Shown: positions 9,559-20,658, numbered from the stretch's first letter. The stretch is DNA of 64,000 bases from Hyphomicrobiales bacterium (GCA_900473205.1 UCLB01000020.1:117176-181175), one strand, 5' to 3'. Made by a program: numbers and translations. The notes: a model not told the origin generated them from the sequence alone.

Positions 9559-9660
9559 TCGCTTCTTTCGTCTTGCAGGGGCTTGGAATACGCTTTCGCC
9601 TCATGTAAAGAGCCGCAAACTTCTTCATTGTGCTCCCAACGGGGCATGGAATGGATTGTC

Positions 9661-10140
9661 ATGCAGAACGTACTGATTGTTATTCATCTCATGATCGTGC
9701 TGGCGCTTGTCGGCGTGGTTCTGATCCAGCGTTCCGAAGGCGGTGGCCTTGGTATTGGTGGTGGTTCGGGCTTCATGTCCGCACGCGGTACGGCAAATGC
9801 CCTGACGCGCACCACGGCCATCCTCGCGGCGCTGTTCTTCGCAACGTCCCTCGGCCTTGGTCTTCTGACCCGCTACGAATCGCGCCCGACCGATATTCTG
9901 GACCGCATTCCCGCCACTCAGGGGCAGGGTAACGGCATTCTGGATACGCTCGGCCCGTCTTCGACGGCGCCAGCGACGCAGGCCCCGGCTGAGGGCGGCG
10001 TTCCGTCCACGACCAATGGCGCTGCTGCTCCGGCCACAGGCGCTGCGCCTGCCACAGGTACGGCACCGGCCACGACGCCTGCCACTCCGGCACCAGCGAC
10101 ACCGGCTCCGGCCAACAACGCAGTTCCGACCGGCCAGTAA
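9661..10140 (+). CDS. secG: protein translocase subunit SecG
   Basis: SecG is a small inner-membrane partner of SecYE that helps SecA-driven protein export. The 159-residue product has two membrane segments, MQNVLIVIHLMIVLALVGVV and the TTAILAALFFATSLGLGLL helix, joined by the diagnostic QRSEGGGLGIGGG loop. Beyond about residue 90 it carries a long Pro/Ala/Thr-rich tail that is absent from the E. coli protein (110 residues) but is typical of rhizobial SecG. The ATG at 9661 was taken; the in-frame ATG at 9646 is possible. A strong terminator follows. Confidence 0.93.
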   Translation: MQNVLIVIHLMIVLALVGVVLIQRSEGGGLGIGGGSGFMSARGTANALTRTTAILAALFFATSLGLGLLTRYESRPTDILDRIPATQGQGNGILDTLGPSSTAPATQAPAEGGVPSTTNGAAAPATGAAPATGTAPATTPATPAPATPAPANNAVPTGQ

Positions 10141-10161
10141 AACCGGTTCAAGCATATCACT

Positions 10162-10190
10162 CCGGCAGGCCAAAAGCCTGCCGGTTTTCT
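10162..10190 (+). terminator. rho-independent terminator after secG
   Basis: A perfect CCGGCAGGC/GCCTGCCGG stem with a 5-base loop is followed by TTTTCTTTT. It lies 21 bases past the secG stop and separates secG from pyrG. Confidence 0.85.
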
Positions 10191-10286
10191 TTTGTTTACA
10201 TTCCGGGCAAGCCTGCCGCATTCCATCAACAAATGAATGCGGGCGTTCAGAAATTTGGGCTGGCGGAATCACTCATTTAAAGGTAA

Positions 10287-11927
<1,641 letters not shown>

Positions 11928-11957
11928 GGCCGAGGTTATTGAGTAGAAATACAAAGG

Positions 11958-11983
11958 GCCGCAGTGATGCGGCCTTTTTTGTT
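11958..11983 (+). terminator. rho-independent terminator after pyrG
   Basis: GGCCGCA pairs with TGCGGCC around GTGA and is followed by six T residues. The same 26-base stretch recurs at 12998-13023 with two differences. Confidence 0.85.
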
Positions 11984-12029
11984 TGTCTAAGACTGCTTTG
12001 CGCCAATACCGGACATTCCAGTGCGCCTG

Positions 12030-12761
12030 TCAATGAAGGCGCTGCTGAAGGAGTTCTTCTCGTTTAGCAATCGCTTTCTCAAGAAGCCAAACGTCCGCTG
12101 GGCGTGTCTGCAACCTTGCGGTCAGGAGAGATGCGCGTGTCTTCTCGCTGAGTAGCCATGATCTCGTTCCTTGCAAAGTCTCGTCGGGCACGCCCTTCCA
12201 ATACGCTCGCTCGGAAGGATCGCTCGCAAAGATCGTGTCGGAGAGCAGGAGGTAGGCGATTTGCAAGGCGCAGTGCTCGTTATCGGATGCGGCGACCTGA
12301 GCCTGCAAATGACCGAGGTCCATTTTCAGTAGCGCGACGCCGATGAGCCACCCGCCTGCGAGGCATTCATCCGTGTGCTGATGGAAAGCATCCACGCAGG
12401 CGTAGACGAAGATTTTTTCGACAGCTTGCTGCTCGTTCGTCGGCCATGCCCGCCATTCCGCCATCGTAAGCTTCAGAGCAATCATCGGGGGCTCAATGAC
12501 ACCGGATTGCGTTGCAAGGTCAAGGAGCCGTGGCAGGAAATGCTTGTAGTCCTCGGCAGTACCCACGGTCGTACATGCTGCCAATGCGTATTGTTGAACA
12601 TCCTCAACGTCCAGAAGCCTGAGTGGTTTTGCTGTCAGTTGTTTTAGTAGCTTTTCGGGATCGCATAACGGCGAAGCGTCAAGAACTTGTGGACGGCGGT
12701 ACCGACCAAACGTCTCGTAGGCAACGTCAAGCAGTCTGCGTAGGTGGTGGGCATCAGACAC
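12030..12761 (-). CDS. hypothetical protein of unknown family
   Basis: I do not recognise this 243-residue protein. It has no signal peptide or membrane segment. It is rich in Leu, Ala and charged residues, is probably all-helical, and its Trp-containing stretches (MAEWRAWP, RAYWKGVPDE) do not match a family I know. The GTG at 12761 is preferred over the GTG at 12797 because AAAGGA lies six bases upstream of it. The C-terminus (KAIAKREELLQQRLH) is charged and helical. The gene sits between the pyrG terminator and a moeA remnant, in a stretch that interrupts the usual rhizobial gene order, so it may be a late arrival. Confidence 0.6.
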   Translation of the reverse strand: MSDAHHLRRLLDVAYETFGRYRRPQVLDASPLCDPEKLLKQLTAKPLRLLDVEDVQQYALAACTTVGTAEDYKHFLPRLLDLATQSGVIEPPMIALKLTMAEWRAWPTNEQQAVEKIFVYACVDAFHQHTDECLAGGWLIGVALLKMDLGHLQAQVAASDNEHCALQIAYLLLSDTIFASDPSERAYWKGVPDETLQGTRSWLLSEKTRASLLTARLQTRPADVWLLEKAIAKREELLQQRLH

Positions 12762-12882
12762 AGGCGATCCTTTATCAGTTTTCGCTCCGATCAGCACTGA
12801 TTGTCACTACCGCCATAGTCAAGTCCGCTTTGGGCCAAATGCAGACGCGAGTACTGTTATATATTGAGGAAGACTTATCGCT

Positions 12883-13009
12883 GGGGCGAATGGCGATGCG
12901 TCAGAGATCCAGCATCATGCCTTGGACTCTCAGTGTTGCTTGCACGAGATCACGATCGCCGATCGATGCGCGCCCGGTGTAACCAGCACATCCACCCGCC
13001 GCGGCGATG
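12883..13009 (-). pseudogene. decayed fragment of moeA
   Basis: This 127-base stretch aligns over its whole length with 15078-15204, an internal part of the intact moeA gene 2.2 kb away, in the same orientation. By hand alignment about 100 of 128 columns are identical. Read on the minus strand it gives VDVLVTPGA and then, after a shifted frame, IGDRDLVQATLRVQGMMLDL-stop-RIAIRP. The intact gene has ADVLVTLGGASVGDHDLVQAAL and MALDFWRIAMRP. The Trp codon has become TGA, and there are two compensating single-base indels. It is a non-functional duplicate. No similarity was seen beyond its two ends. Confidence 0.85.
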
Positions 13010-13023
13010 CGGCCTTTTTTGTT
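12998..13023. repeat. second copy of the pyrG terminator sequence
   Basis: These 26 bases match 11958-11983, the pyrG terminator, at 24 positions and include the GATGCGGCC followed by six T residues. The copy overlaps the end of the moeA fragment at the shared GCGGCGATG, so it looks like a recombination junction. The two copies are direct repeats 1,040 bases apart and bracket the unknown ORF. The stem is weakened but could still terminate transcription. Confidence 0.7.
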
Positions 13024-13106
13024 GGATTAATACGACTGCGCGGCTGTTACCCACATAGAGCGCCGCTTTCTGAAAATATCGCGGGCATCCCAAAAGTTTG
13101 CCTTTC

Positions 13107-13131
13107 GGAACCCTTTCAACAATTGCGCATT
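13107..13131 (+). promoter_or_regulatory. putative EcfG-type stress promoter of the proP-like gene
   Basis: GGAAC (13107-13111), 16 bases, then CATT (13128-13131). It matches the GGAAC-N16-CRTT pattern found upstream of five other genes here. The spacing puts transcription start near 13138, about 37 bases before the TTG start at 13175. An osmolyte transporter is a sensible general-stress target. Confidence 0.55.
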
Positions 13132-13174
13132 TTAGATCACGATATATTCAATCGATATTGCATGGGGGCCTATA

Positions 13175-14695
13175 TTGAGTGAGATTGCCGATACAAATCA
13201 TCTGACGATCACGGATGTTACCGTCATCGAAGATTCCAAATTGAAGAAAGCCATCACAGCTGCCGCGCTTGGCAATGCGATGGAATGGTTCGACTTCGGC
13301 GTTTATGGCTTCGTAGCCGCCACTGTGGGAAAAGTCTTCTTCCCAGATGCCTCTCCAGCGGTTCAGACTATAGCAGCCCTCGCAACATTCTCTGTGCCGT
13401 TTCTTGTGCGCCCGCTGGGCGGTCTTTTCTTCGGCGCAATGGGCGATAAATTCGGGCGTCAGAAGGTTCTCTCGCTGACAATCGTCATCATGGCGATTAG
13501 CACGTTCTGCATTGGTATCATTCCCGGATATGCAACGATTGGCATATGGGCGCCGATTCTGCTTCTGTTGTGCAAACTCGCGCAGGGCTTTTCCGTCGGC
13601 GGCGAATATACAGGCGCAGCCATCTTCGTGGCCGAATACTCGCCGGATCGCCGTCGCGGCTTTCTGGGAAGCTGGCTTGATTTCGGCTCCATCGCGGGGT
13701 TCGTGCTTGGGGCCGGGCTGGTCGTTATACTCAGTGCCATCATGAGTGAAGCCAACTTCCTGTCCTGGGGCTGGCGTATTCCGTTCTTTCTCGCTGCGCC
13801 CCTCGGCCTTATCGGGCTTTACCTGCGCCATGCCGCGGAAGAAACTCCGGCCTTTACCGAGCGTCTCAAGCAAACGGAAGCCGAAGACAAGGATTCGCTG
13901 AAAGAGCGGCCAACGGTGCCTTTTGCGGAGATTTTCAGAGAACATCCGCGTTCCCTGTTGATCTGCATCGGCATGGTTCTGGTCACCAACGTGACCTACT
14001 ACATGCTGCTGACCTACATGCCCACCTATCTCTCCAAGACCCTTGGATACACCGAGGATCACGGCGCGCTGATTATCATTGCCGTCATGGTCGGCATGCT
14101 ATTCGTGCAGCCACTCGTCGGTTTCCTGAGCGACCGCGTCGGCAGACGTCCGTTTCTTGCCATTGGCAGCACCATCGTCCTGACCTTGTCGCTTCCAGCC
14201 TTTCACCTCATCGCGGGCGGCAATGTTATCGGCATCTTCTTCGGTCTATTGATCCTCGCTATCGGCCTGAATTGCCTCGTAGGCATTATGGCTGCCACGC
14301 TGCCGTCGCTGTTTCCCGCACGTATTCGCTACAGCGCTCTGGCAATTTCGTTCAATATCTCCATCATCGTTGCGGGCCTGACGCCCACGGTGGCCGCGTG
14401 GTTGGTGGAAGCGACCGAAAACATCTACATGCCGGCCTACTATCTGATGATCGCCGCATTGGTTGGACTGGTGACGACGTTGTTCCTGAAAGAGACCGCC
14501 AACCGGCCTCTCTATGGTGACACCCCCAATGCATCCAGCCGTAAGGAAGCCAAGGCGATTCTTGCCGAGCACTATCTCCACATCGAAGAGAGCGTCGACA
14601 AGATCGACGAGGCGATGTGCGAGTTGAAAGAGCAAATGGATTTGCTCCAGCAGAAACGCGACAGGCTCGTGGGTCAACATCCCGAACTGACTTGA
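13175..14695 (+). CDS. MFS transporter of the metabolite:H+ symporter family, ProP-like
   Basis: This 506-residue inner-membrane protein belongs to the MHS branch of the major facilitator superfamily, which includes the E. coli osmosensory proline/betaine transporter ProP. About twelve hydrophobic segments are seen. The family signature GNAMEWFDFGVYG near residue 35 and GDKFGRQKVL in the first cytoplasmic loop are present. The C-terminal 50 residues (SVDKIDEAMCELKEQMD, LLQQKRDRL) form a heptad-like coiled coil, as in ProP, where it tunes osmotic activation. The TTG start at 13175 follows GGGGG at 13164-13168; the nearby ATG at 13162 is out of frame. It is convergent with moeA, 10 bases apart. 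Confidence 0.82.
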   Translation: MSEIADTNHLTITDVTVIEDSKLKKAITAAALGNAMEWFDFGVYGFVAATVGKVFFPDASPAVQTIAALATFSVPFLVRPLGGLFFGAMGDKFGRQKVLSLTIVIMAISTFCIGIIPGYATIGIWAPILLLLCKLAQGFSVGGEYTGAAIFVAEYSPDRRRGFLGSWLDFGSIAGFVLGAGLVVILSAIMSEANFLSWGWRIPFFLAAPLGLIGLYLRHAAEETPAFTERLKQTEAEDKDSLKERPTVPFAEIFREHPRSLLICIGMVLVTNVTYYMLLTYMPTYLSKTLGYTEDHGALIIIAVMVGMLFVQPLVGFLSDRVGRRPFLAIGSTIVLTLSLPAFHLIAGGNVIGIFFGLLILAIGLNCLVGIMAATLPSLFPARIRYSALAISFNISIIVAGLTPTVAAWLVEATENIYMPAYYLMIAALVGLVTTLFLKETANRPLYGDTPNASSRKEAKAILAEHYLHIEESVDKIDEAMCELKEQMDLLQQKRDRLVGQHPELT

Positions 14696-14705
14696 AGTGT
14701 CGACC

Positions 14706-15920
14706 TTAACGAAGCGTGATGGCCAAACACTCCGTACCGGCAGCGCTCTCCGATACGTGGGGTGGCCTGATGATGAGGCAATCCGAACTCGCCATGATTT
14801 TCATCATGGATGAGTCTTGCTTGGTAAATGCCTCGACAACCGGCAGGCCGTTTTCATGGCCGATGATGCGTGCACGCAGATAATCTTGCCGCTGGTCGTT
14901 TGTTTTCAGTGCGGTGGAAGTCTTGGCTTTGATTTCTCGGGATGTGATGGAGCGGTGGCTGAGTGTTTGGATAAGCGGTTCCAGAAACAACAGGCTGCAA
15001 ACGAGGCTGGCGACGGGGTTTCCCGGCAGACCCAGCACCTGCATGTCGCCGATAGAGCCCACCATTAACGGCTTTCCGGGGCGCATGGCGATGCGCCAGA
15101 AATCGAGCGCCATGCCATGGGCTTTCAGTGCTGCTTGCACGAGGTCATGATCGCCGACCGAAGCACCGCCGAGTGTGACGAGAACGTCCGCCTTTGCGGC
15201 GATGGCCTTGTCTATAGCTGCGCGGATCACGGCCTCGTCATCGGCGACGATGCCGAGATCGAGGATATCGGCCCCGGCTTTGCGGGCCAGCGTGGCGACG
15301 CCAAAGGTGTTGGAGGCGATGATCTGGGCGGGGTTAGGTGTGCCGCCGGGCGGGATCAGTTCGTCGCCGGTTGCCAGAATGGCGATGAGCGGTTTGCGAT
15401 AGACGGAAAGCTCTGCGTGGTTCATGGCGGCGGTGAGCGTGATGTCCGCGAAGGTGAGTTCCGTTCCGGCTTTTAGCCCCGTTTCGCCTTCCAGAAAATC
15501 CTGTCCGCGCGGGCGTATATGTCTTCCCTCGGTGACCTCGAATGTTGTGCGGATTTTGCCGCCTTCGAGCTTTTCCGCGTCTTCCTGAATGAGAACCGTA
15601 TCGGCACCCTCGGGCAAAGGCGCGCCGGTGAAAATCCGAACGGCCTGACCCTCGCTCACACGGCCCTCGAACGCGTGGCCCGCAGCAGATTCGCCGATGA
15701 CGGTGAGGACGGAGCCGATCTGCGGGGCGTCGATGGCCCTCAGCGCGTAACCATCCATGGCAGAGGCGTGGAAGGGTGGCTGGGTGAGGCGGGCTTGCAG
15801 GTCCTGCGCCAGTACGCGCTGGTCCGCCTGGTCCAGTCGCACGGTCTCGACCGACATAACGGGTCTGGCTGCACCCAGCAACCGCGCCTGAGCTTCCGCA
15901 ACGGGCAGGAGGGGTTTCAT
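14706..15920 (-). CDS. moeA: molybdopterin molybdenumtransferase
   Basis: MoeA inserts molybdate into adenylylated molybdopterin, the last common step of molybdenum cofactor synthesis. The 404-residue protein has the normal four-domain length: the N-terminal VRLDQADQRVLAQDL, the SAMDGYALR segment, the MoCF-binding core LVTLGGASVGDHDLV, and RPGKPLMVG followed by GLPGNPVASLVC. It is the last gene of a minus-strand operon ppiD-trpD-trpC-moaC-moeA, 66 bases after moaC. In many rhizobia lexA follows; here a convergent transporter gene ends 10 bases away. A partial decayed copy lies at 12883-13009. Confidence 0.95.
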   Translation of the reverse strand: MKPLLPVAEAQARLLGAARPVMSVETVRLDQADQRVLAQDLQARLTQPPFHASAMDGYALRAIDAPQIGSVLTVIGESAAGHAFEGRVSEGQAVRIFTGAPLPEGADTVLIQEDAEKLEGGKIRTTFEVTEGRHIRPRGQDFLEGETGLKAGTELTFADITLTAAMNHAELSVYRKPLIAILATGDELIPPGGTPNPAQIIASNTFGVATLARKAGADILDLGIVADDEAVIRAAIDKAIAAKADVLVTLGGASVGDHDLVQAALKAHGMALDFWRIAMRPGKPLMVGSIGDMQVLGLPGNPVASLVCSLLFLEPLIQTLSHRSITSREIKAKTSTALKTNDQRQDYLRARIIGHENGLPVVEAFTKQDSSMMKIMASSDCLIIRPPHVSESAAGTECLAITLR

Positions 15921-15986
15921 GGCGTTTCCTCTTCCTGTGGCCGTAAGGGTGGATGCGCCGCATGCCCACCGGACCCATTCAATGTC

Positions 15987-16475
15987 TTAGTCTTGTGCCT
16001 TGAAGTGCCCGGATTTTCCGCCGGTTTTTTCCAGAAGACGGATAGAGCCAATTTCCATGCCCTTGTCGGCGGCTTTCGCCATATCGTAGATCGTCAGGCA
16101 GGCGATGGAAACAGCGGTGAGCGCTTCCATTTCGACGCCCGTCTTGCCGGATAGCTTGACGGTGGCCTGAACCCGCAGGCCGGGCAGGGCGTCATCCTCG
16201 GTAATATCGACGGCAACCTTCGTCAGCATCAGCGGATGGCAGAGCGGAATGAGGTTGGAGGTCTGCTTGGCGGCCATAATACCGGCCAGACGGGCCGTGC
16301 CGATGACATCGCCCTTCTTGGCATTGCCTTCACGGATCAGCGCCAGCGTTTCCGGCTTCATTTTCACGAAACCTTCGGCCACTGCCACGCGCGTCGTCTC
16401 AGTCTTGTCACCGACATCGACCATATGCGCCTCGCCGGACGCGCCGATATGGGTGAGTTTCGGGTCAGCGCTCAT
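15987..16475 (-). CDS. moaC: cyclic pyranopterin monophosphate synthase
   Basis: MoaC converts the MoaA product of GTP into cyclic pyranopterin monophosphate, an early step of molybdenum cofactor synthesis. The 162-residue protein shows the family's [19 protein letters not shown], the LIPLCHPL stretch with its conserved His, and [19 protein letters not shown] with the catalytic Lys in MAKAADKGM. Its start overlaps the trpC stop by four bases (ATGA), so translation is probably coupled even though the two pathways are unrelated. Confidence 0.96.
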   Translation of the reverse strand: MSADPKLTHIGASGEAHMVDVGDKTETTRVAVAEGFVKMKPETLALIREGNAKKGDVIGTARLAGIMAAKQTSNLIPLCHPLMLTKVAVDITEDDALPGLRVQATVKLSGKTGVEMEALTAVSIACLTIYDMAKAADKGMEIGSIRLLEKTGGKSGHFKAQD

Positions 16476-17287
16476 TCGGCAGCCAGAATGTCACTGCGGC
16501 CCGTGAGCAAGGTGCGTGTGGCGGATGTCACGTCATCCTTACGCATCAAGCTTTCACCCACAAGGAACGTGGTGATGGCTGATTTTTGAAGGCGGATGCA
16601 ATCCTCATAGGTGAAGATGCCGCTTTCGCCCACCAGCAGCTTGTCCGCAGGAACCATCGCCGCCAGACGCTCGCTAACATCGAGGCTGACCTCGAAAGTG
16701 CGCAGGTTGCGATTGTTGATGCCGAGCAACGGCGATGCGAGCTTCAGCGCGCGTTCGGTCTCTTCCTCGTCATGCACTTCAACCAGAACATCCATACCGA
16801 GCGAAAACGCCTCGTCTTCCAGACGCTTGGCTTCATCGTCAGAAAGCGATGCCATGATGAGAAGAATGCAATCGGCACCCCAGGCGCGGGCTTCATGGAC
16901 CTGATAGGTCTCAAACATGAAATCCTTGCGCAGCGCGGGCAGGGCGCAGGCATTGCGGGCGGCGGTCAGAAATTCCGGTGCGCCCTGAAAACTTGGCGTA
17001 TCCGTCAGCACGGAAAGGCAGGCCGCGCCGCCAGCCTCATAGGCTTTGGCCAGGGATGGTGGATCGAAATCCGGGCGGATCAGACCCTTTGACGGGCTGG
17101 CCTTCTTGATTTCGGCAATCAGCCCGAATGCGCCATCCGCCTGTTTGCGCTTCAGGGCCTGATAGAAACCGCGCGGTGCCGTCTGGTCAGCCGCCATGGC
17201 TTTCAGATCATCGACAGAAACCTTTACCTTGGCAGCGGCGATCTCTTCGCGCTTGTAGGCTTCGATCTTTTTCAGAATGTCGCTCAT
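16472..17287 (-). CDS. trpC: indole-3-glycerol phosphate synthase
   Basis: TrpC closes the ring of carboxyphenylamino-deoxyribulose phosphate to make indole-3-glycerol phosphate in tryptophan synthesis. The 271-residue TIM barrel carries [13 protein letters not shown] (catalytic Lys), [25 protein letters not shown] and the phosphate-binding [12 protein letters not shown]. It is monofunctional, not fused to TrpF as in E. coli. It starts nine bases after trpD and overlaps moaC by four bases. Confidence 0.96.
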   Translation of the reverse strand: MSDILKKIEAYKREEIAAAKVKVSVDDLKAMAADQTAPRGFYQALKRKQADGAFGLIAEIKKASPSKGLIRPDFDPPSLAKAYEAGGAACLSVLTDTPSFQGAPEFLTAARNACALPALRKDFMFETYQVHEARAWGADCILLIMASLSDDEAKRLEDEAFSLGMDVLVEVHDEEETERALKLASPLLGINNRNLRTFEVSLDVSERLAAMVPADKLLVGESGIFTYEDCIRLQKSAITTFLVGESLMRKDDVTSATRTLLTGRSDILAAE

Positions 17288-17296
17288 GGCTTTGTC

Positions 17297-18310
17297 TTAC
17301 TCTTCGTTCGAAACAGCAATCAGTCTGTCGAGAGCTGCTGCTGCTCTGCCTTCGTCCAGCGAGGCACTTGCGATTTTCATGCCGTCTGCCAGCGTCTGCG
17401 CCTTGCCAGCCACGACGAGAGAGGCCGCGGCATTGCACAGCGATACGTCGCGGTAAGCGTTCTTGTGCCCGCTTAAGACGTCGCGCAAGGCCGCCGCATT
17501 GGCAACGCCATCGCCACCCTTGAGATCCTCTATGCTGGCGGTATCGACACCAAAATCCTTTGGCGTCAGATCGAAGCTTCTGATCTTGCCACCTTCCAGC
17601 GCGGCCACATGGGTGGTGCCTGTGGTGGTGATTTCGTCCAGCCCATCACCGTGAACGACCCAGACACTTTCCGAGCCCAGATCGCGCAACACTTCTGCAA
17701 GCGGCACCAGCCAATGCGGCGCAAAAACGCCGAGCAACTGCTTCTTCGCGCCAGCCGGGTTGGACAGCGGGCCGAGCAGGTTGAAGATGGTTCGCGTGCC
17801 AAGCTCAACCCGGCTGGGGTTGACGTGGCGCATGGAGGAATGGTGACGCTGTGCGAACATGAAGCCAAGACCGGCCTCGCCGATGCAGCGGCTGATCAGC
17901 TCCGGATCGATATCCAGCTTCACGCCTAAAACGGAGAGCGCATCTGCCGTGCCGGATTTGGAGCTGAGCGCGCGGTTGCCGTGCTTGGCAACCGGTACGC
18001 CTGCGCCCGCCACGATGATGGAGGCGAGCGTGGAGATGTTGTAGGTGCCCAGCCCATCGCCGCCGGTGCCAACGATATCCATGGCATCGGCAGGGGCCGT
18101 GACGGGCAGCATGCGCGAGCGCATGGAGGAAACAGCACCGACGATTTCGTCCACCGTTTCACCGCGCACCCGCAAAGCCATGAGGAACGCGCCGATCTGC
18201 GAAGGCGTCGCTTCGCCGGACATCAGCACGTCGAAGGCCTGACGCGCTTCGTCGCGGTTCAGGCTTTCACCGTTGGCCACCTTCGCAATCAGCGGCTTCA
18301 ATTCAGCCAT
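17297..18310 (-). CDS. trpD: anthranilate phosphoribosyltransferase
   Basis: TrpD transfers phosphoribose from PRPP to anthranilate, the second committed step to tryptophan. The 337-residue protein has the PRPP-binding [17 protein letters not shown] (about residue 79), the [19 protein letters not shown] loop and [14 protein letters not shown]. It is a stand-alone enzyme, not fused to the TrpG amidotransferase. It begins 25 bases after the ppiD stop and continues into trpC, so all five genes are probably cotranscribed. Confidence 0.96.
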   Translation of the reverse strand: MAELKPLIAKVANGESLNRDEARQAFDVLMSGEATPSQIGAFLMALRVRGETVDEIVGAVSSMRSRMLPVTAPADAMDIVGTGGDGLGTYNISTLASIIVAGAGVPVAKHGNRALSSKSGTADALSVLGVKLDIDPELISRCIGEAGLGFMFAQRHHSSMRHVNPSRVELGTRTIFNLLGPLSNPAGAKKQLLGVFAPHWLVPLAEVLRDLGSESVWVVHGDGLDEITTTGTTHVAALEGGKIRSFDLTPKDFGVDTASIEDLKGGDGVANAAALRDVLSGHKNAYRDVSLCNAAASLVVAGKAQTLADGMKIASASLDEGRAAAALDRLIAVSNEE

Positions 18311-18335
18311 GTCGTCACGTCCCCCGAATTGCGGC

Positions 18336-20225
18336 TTAGAATGCTGTCATGGCCTGGTCTGCGACAGCCTGATTGATGGTGACACCATAATCATTCTGAA
18401 GACGGTTGACCATCTGGTCGAGCATGTCATCGCCGGCAGCGGTTGCCATGGCAGTCAGCTGCTGGTCGTTGTTATCAAGCGCGTCGGATGGCGAGTTGGT
18501 GACATCCGTGACCTTGAACAGAACGCGGCTGGAGCCTTCCGTATCCGGTGCTGTACCGACGAGGCCGTTTGCGCCCGCAAAGACGGCGGCCACGGCCTGC
18601 TGGCCCAGCAATGCGTCTTCGCTGGTGCGGCGAAGGCCCATCTTGGTTTCCACGGCAAGGCCCATCTCGCCAGCAATCGCAGCCAGCGTTTCGCCCTTTT
18701 CAACACGTGCCTTCAGTTCGTCGGCCTTGGCGGCCAGCGCCGTGCGCTGCTGTTCGGCAGTCCAGTCGGCCACGACCTGATCCTTGACTTCGTTCAGGGT
18801 GCGGTCGCGCGGTGCGGTGATCTGCTGCAGGTCGAACCAGACGTAACCGTCACGACCGATATTGACGGCAGGCGCATCGCCTCCCTGATCGGCCTTGAAG
18901 ACTTCCGTAACGAGGGCAGGGGTCGGCAGTCCCTCGACAGGCTTGCCCTTGTCGTCTTCGCCATTGGCGTCGATTGCTTCGACCGTCACCGGCTTGAGCT
19001 TAAGCTGCGTTGCTGCATCTGCCAGCGACGAGCCGCCGCCACGCAGATCTTCGTAACGGTCGTGAACATTGTTCAGCTCTTCGGCAGCATTGGCCGTGGC
19101 GAGATTGGTGCGAATCTCTTCCTTCGCCTCATCCAGCGTCTTCATGCTTTCGTTCTTGATGCCCGTCACACGCAGGATGACCGGGCCGAAGGCACCCTCA
19201 ACGACAGGAGACACGCCGCCATCCTTCTGGATTGCGAAGGCTGCTTCGGCGACCGACTGGTCGGGAACCGTGTCCTTGGTGAATTCGCCCAGCGTCACGT
19301 CGGCAGGCTGCTTGCCCTGATCCTTCACGACCTGATCGTAAGTCGTGGTGCCCGCGCGAATCTGCGTCGCAGCGGCTTGCGCCATTTCCTTGTCGGAGAA
19401 TGTCAGCTGCTCGATGGTGCGACGTCCGGCGGTCCGGAAGTTATCCTTGTGGCCTTCGTAATAGTCGGCAATCTGCTGATCGGTGATGGCGGCCTGATCG
19501 GCGATGTCGGACGGCTCAAGCTTCACATAGGTGAACTTGCGATATTCCGGCGCGCGGTAATTGGCTTTGTTCTTTTCGAACCATGCCGCCAGCACATCGT
19601 CACCAGGTGCTTTGACCGGATCGATATTGGCGTTGGACAGCAGGATATATTCGATTGAGCGCTGTTCATCGCGATAATGCTTCAGCGCATCGACCAGAAC
19701 CTGCGGCGGCTTGAAGCCGTCGGAAATGGCATCCACGATCTGGCCACGCACGGCAACCTTGCTGCGCTCCTTCACGTAATCATCTTCGTTGAAGCCCGCG
19801 CCGCGCAGACGCTGGCTGAAGAGACTGCGGTCGAACTGGCCGTTTGGAGACTTGAATGCCGGGTCTTCGGCAATGAGGGTCGCGAGGCGATCTTCGGAGA
19901 GGCCGAGGTTCATCTTCGAGGCCAGTTCGTCCAGCGCCGCACCTGCAGCAAGCTGGCTGAACACCTGACGGTCGATGCCGAATGCCTTGGCCTGCTCCGT
20001 GGTCAGACGCGTGCCGAACTGGCGGCCGACATCTGCCAGCTGGCGCTGATAGGCAAAGCGAAATTCATTGGGCGTGACCGTCTGGTCGCCCACCGTCATG
20101 ACGGCATGCGAATTTGTCGACACCAGAGATGCGGAAACACCCCACACGCCGAAGGACACGACGAGGAGAAGAAGAAGAATCTTTGCCGCCAAAGTTCGAG
20201 AAGCATTTCTCAGGGAATCGAGCAT
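18336..20225 (-). CDS. ppiD: membrane-anchored peptidyl-prolyl isomerase (PpiD/SurA type)
   Basis: PpiD is an inner-membrane-anchored periplasmic chaperone that assists folding of exported proteins as they leave the Sec channel. The 629-residue product has one N-terminal membrane helix ([17 protein letters not shown], about residues 16-34), a SurA_N-like chaperone region with [16 protein letters not shown], and a parvulin-type domain in the second half ([21 protein letters not shown] and [11 protein letters not shown]). Length and architecture match rhizobial PpiD. It heads the operon that continues with trpD. The ATG at 20225 precedes a typical positively charged start. Confidence 0.9.
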   Translation of the reverse strand: MLDSLRNASRTLAAKILLLLLVVSFGVWGVSASLVSTNSHAVMTVGDQTVTPNEFRFAYQRQLADVGRQFGTRLTTEQAKAFGIDRQVFSQLAAGAALDELASKMNLGLSEDRLATLIAEDPAFKSPNGQFDRSLFSQRLRGAGFNEDDYVKERSKVAVRGQIVDAISDGFKPPQVLVDALKHYRDEQRSIEYILLSNANIDPVKAPGDDVLAAWFEKNKANYRAPEYRKFTYVKLEPSDIADQAAITDQQIADYYEGHKDNFRTAGRRTIEQLTFSDKEMAQAAATQIRAGTTTYDQVVKDQGKQPADVTLGEFTKDTVPDQSVAEAAFAIQKDGGVSPVVEGAFGPVILRVTGIKNESMKTLDEAKEEIRTNLATANAAEELNNVHDRYEDLRGGGSSLADAATQLKLKPVTVEAIDANGEDDKGKPVEGLPTPALVTEVFKADQGGDAPAVNIGRDGYVWFDLQQITAPRDRTLNEVKDQVVADWTAEQQRTALAAKADELKARVEKGETLAAIAGEMGLAVETKMGLRRTSEDALLGQQAVAAVFAGANGLVGTAPDTEGSSRVLFKVTDVTNSPSDALDNNDQQLTAMATAAGDDMLDQMVNRLQNDYGVTINQAVADQAMTAF

Positions 20226-20415
20226 CGTTATGCAAACCTCACAATATTCGCCCGTTACGCCGGGTCTATGGGGCTTCCTTAAATCAATCCTCTTTGGAAT
20301 TGAAGGCTAAATTCCGCGGAAAGGCGTGCTTCTTCAAACGATGGCGTGAGCAATTGCGTCAGTGGGAGTGCCAGCCAGAGTTATCGAGCGCACGCTGCGA
20401 AACGCCAGACACCAA

Positions 20416-20442
20416 AAAGCCGCCTGACGGGCGGGCGGCTTT
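20416..20442 (-). terminator. bidirectional rho-independent terminator
   Basis: AAAGCCGCC pairs with GGCGGCTTT around an 8-base loop. It lies 41 bases downstream of the 44-residue protein gene on the minus strand, which it probably terminates. The flanking A and T runs make it usable in both directions. Confidence 0.75.
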
Positions 20443-20482
20443 CAAACTTTGAATATGGTATCGAACCTTCAGGGTCTGGCGG

Positions 20483-20617
20483 TCAGAACGCCTTGCTGCG
20501 TTCCATCAACGCTTTGAAATCCTCATCTTCCTTACGAGACTCCGTCGCCACCGAGATGACGGATGCCACGAACATTGCGCTGATCAAGGCTGTTAGCAGT
20601 GTCAAGAATGTAAGCAT
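20483..20617 (-). CDS. 44-residue single-pass membrane protein, unknown
   Basis: This small frame has a near-ideal ribosome binding site (CTGGAG, spacing 8) and encodes MLTFLTLLTALISAMFVASV followed by ISVATESRKEDEDFKALMER and SKAF. The N-terminal half is one membrane helix and the C-terminal half is charged and probably cytoplasmic. It begins 41 bases after the stop of the 59-residue protein on the same strand and is followed by a terminator, so the two probably form an operon. No family was recognised. The codon pattern and start signal make it a credible gene despite its size. Confidence 0.65.
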   Translation of the reverse strand: MLTFLTLLTALISAMFVASVISVATESRKEDEDFKALMERSKAF

Positions 20618-20658
20618 GGCATAACTCCAGAAGTGATGAGTATTTCACTCCCGCTGGA

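Noticed and set aside
18273..19658. A 461-codon open frame on the plus strand opposite ppiD.
   Set aside because: Antisense to a clear gene; such long shadow frames are normal in GC-rich DNA.
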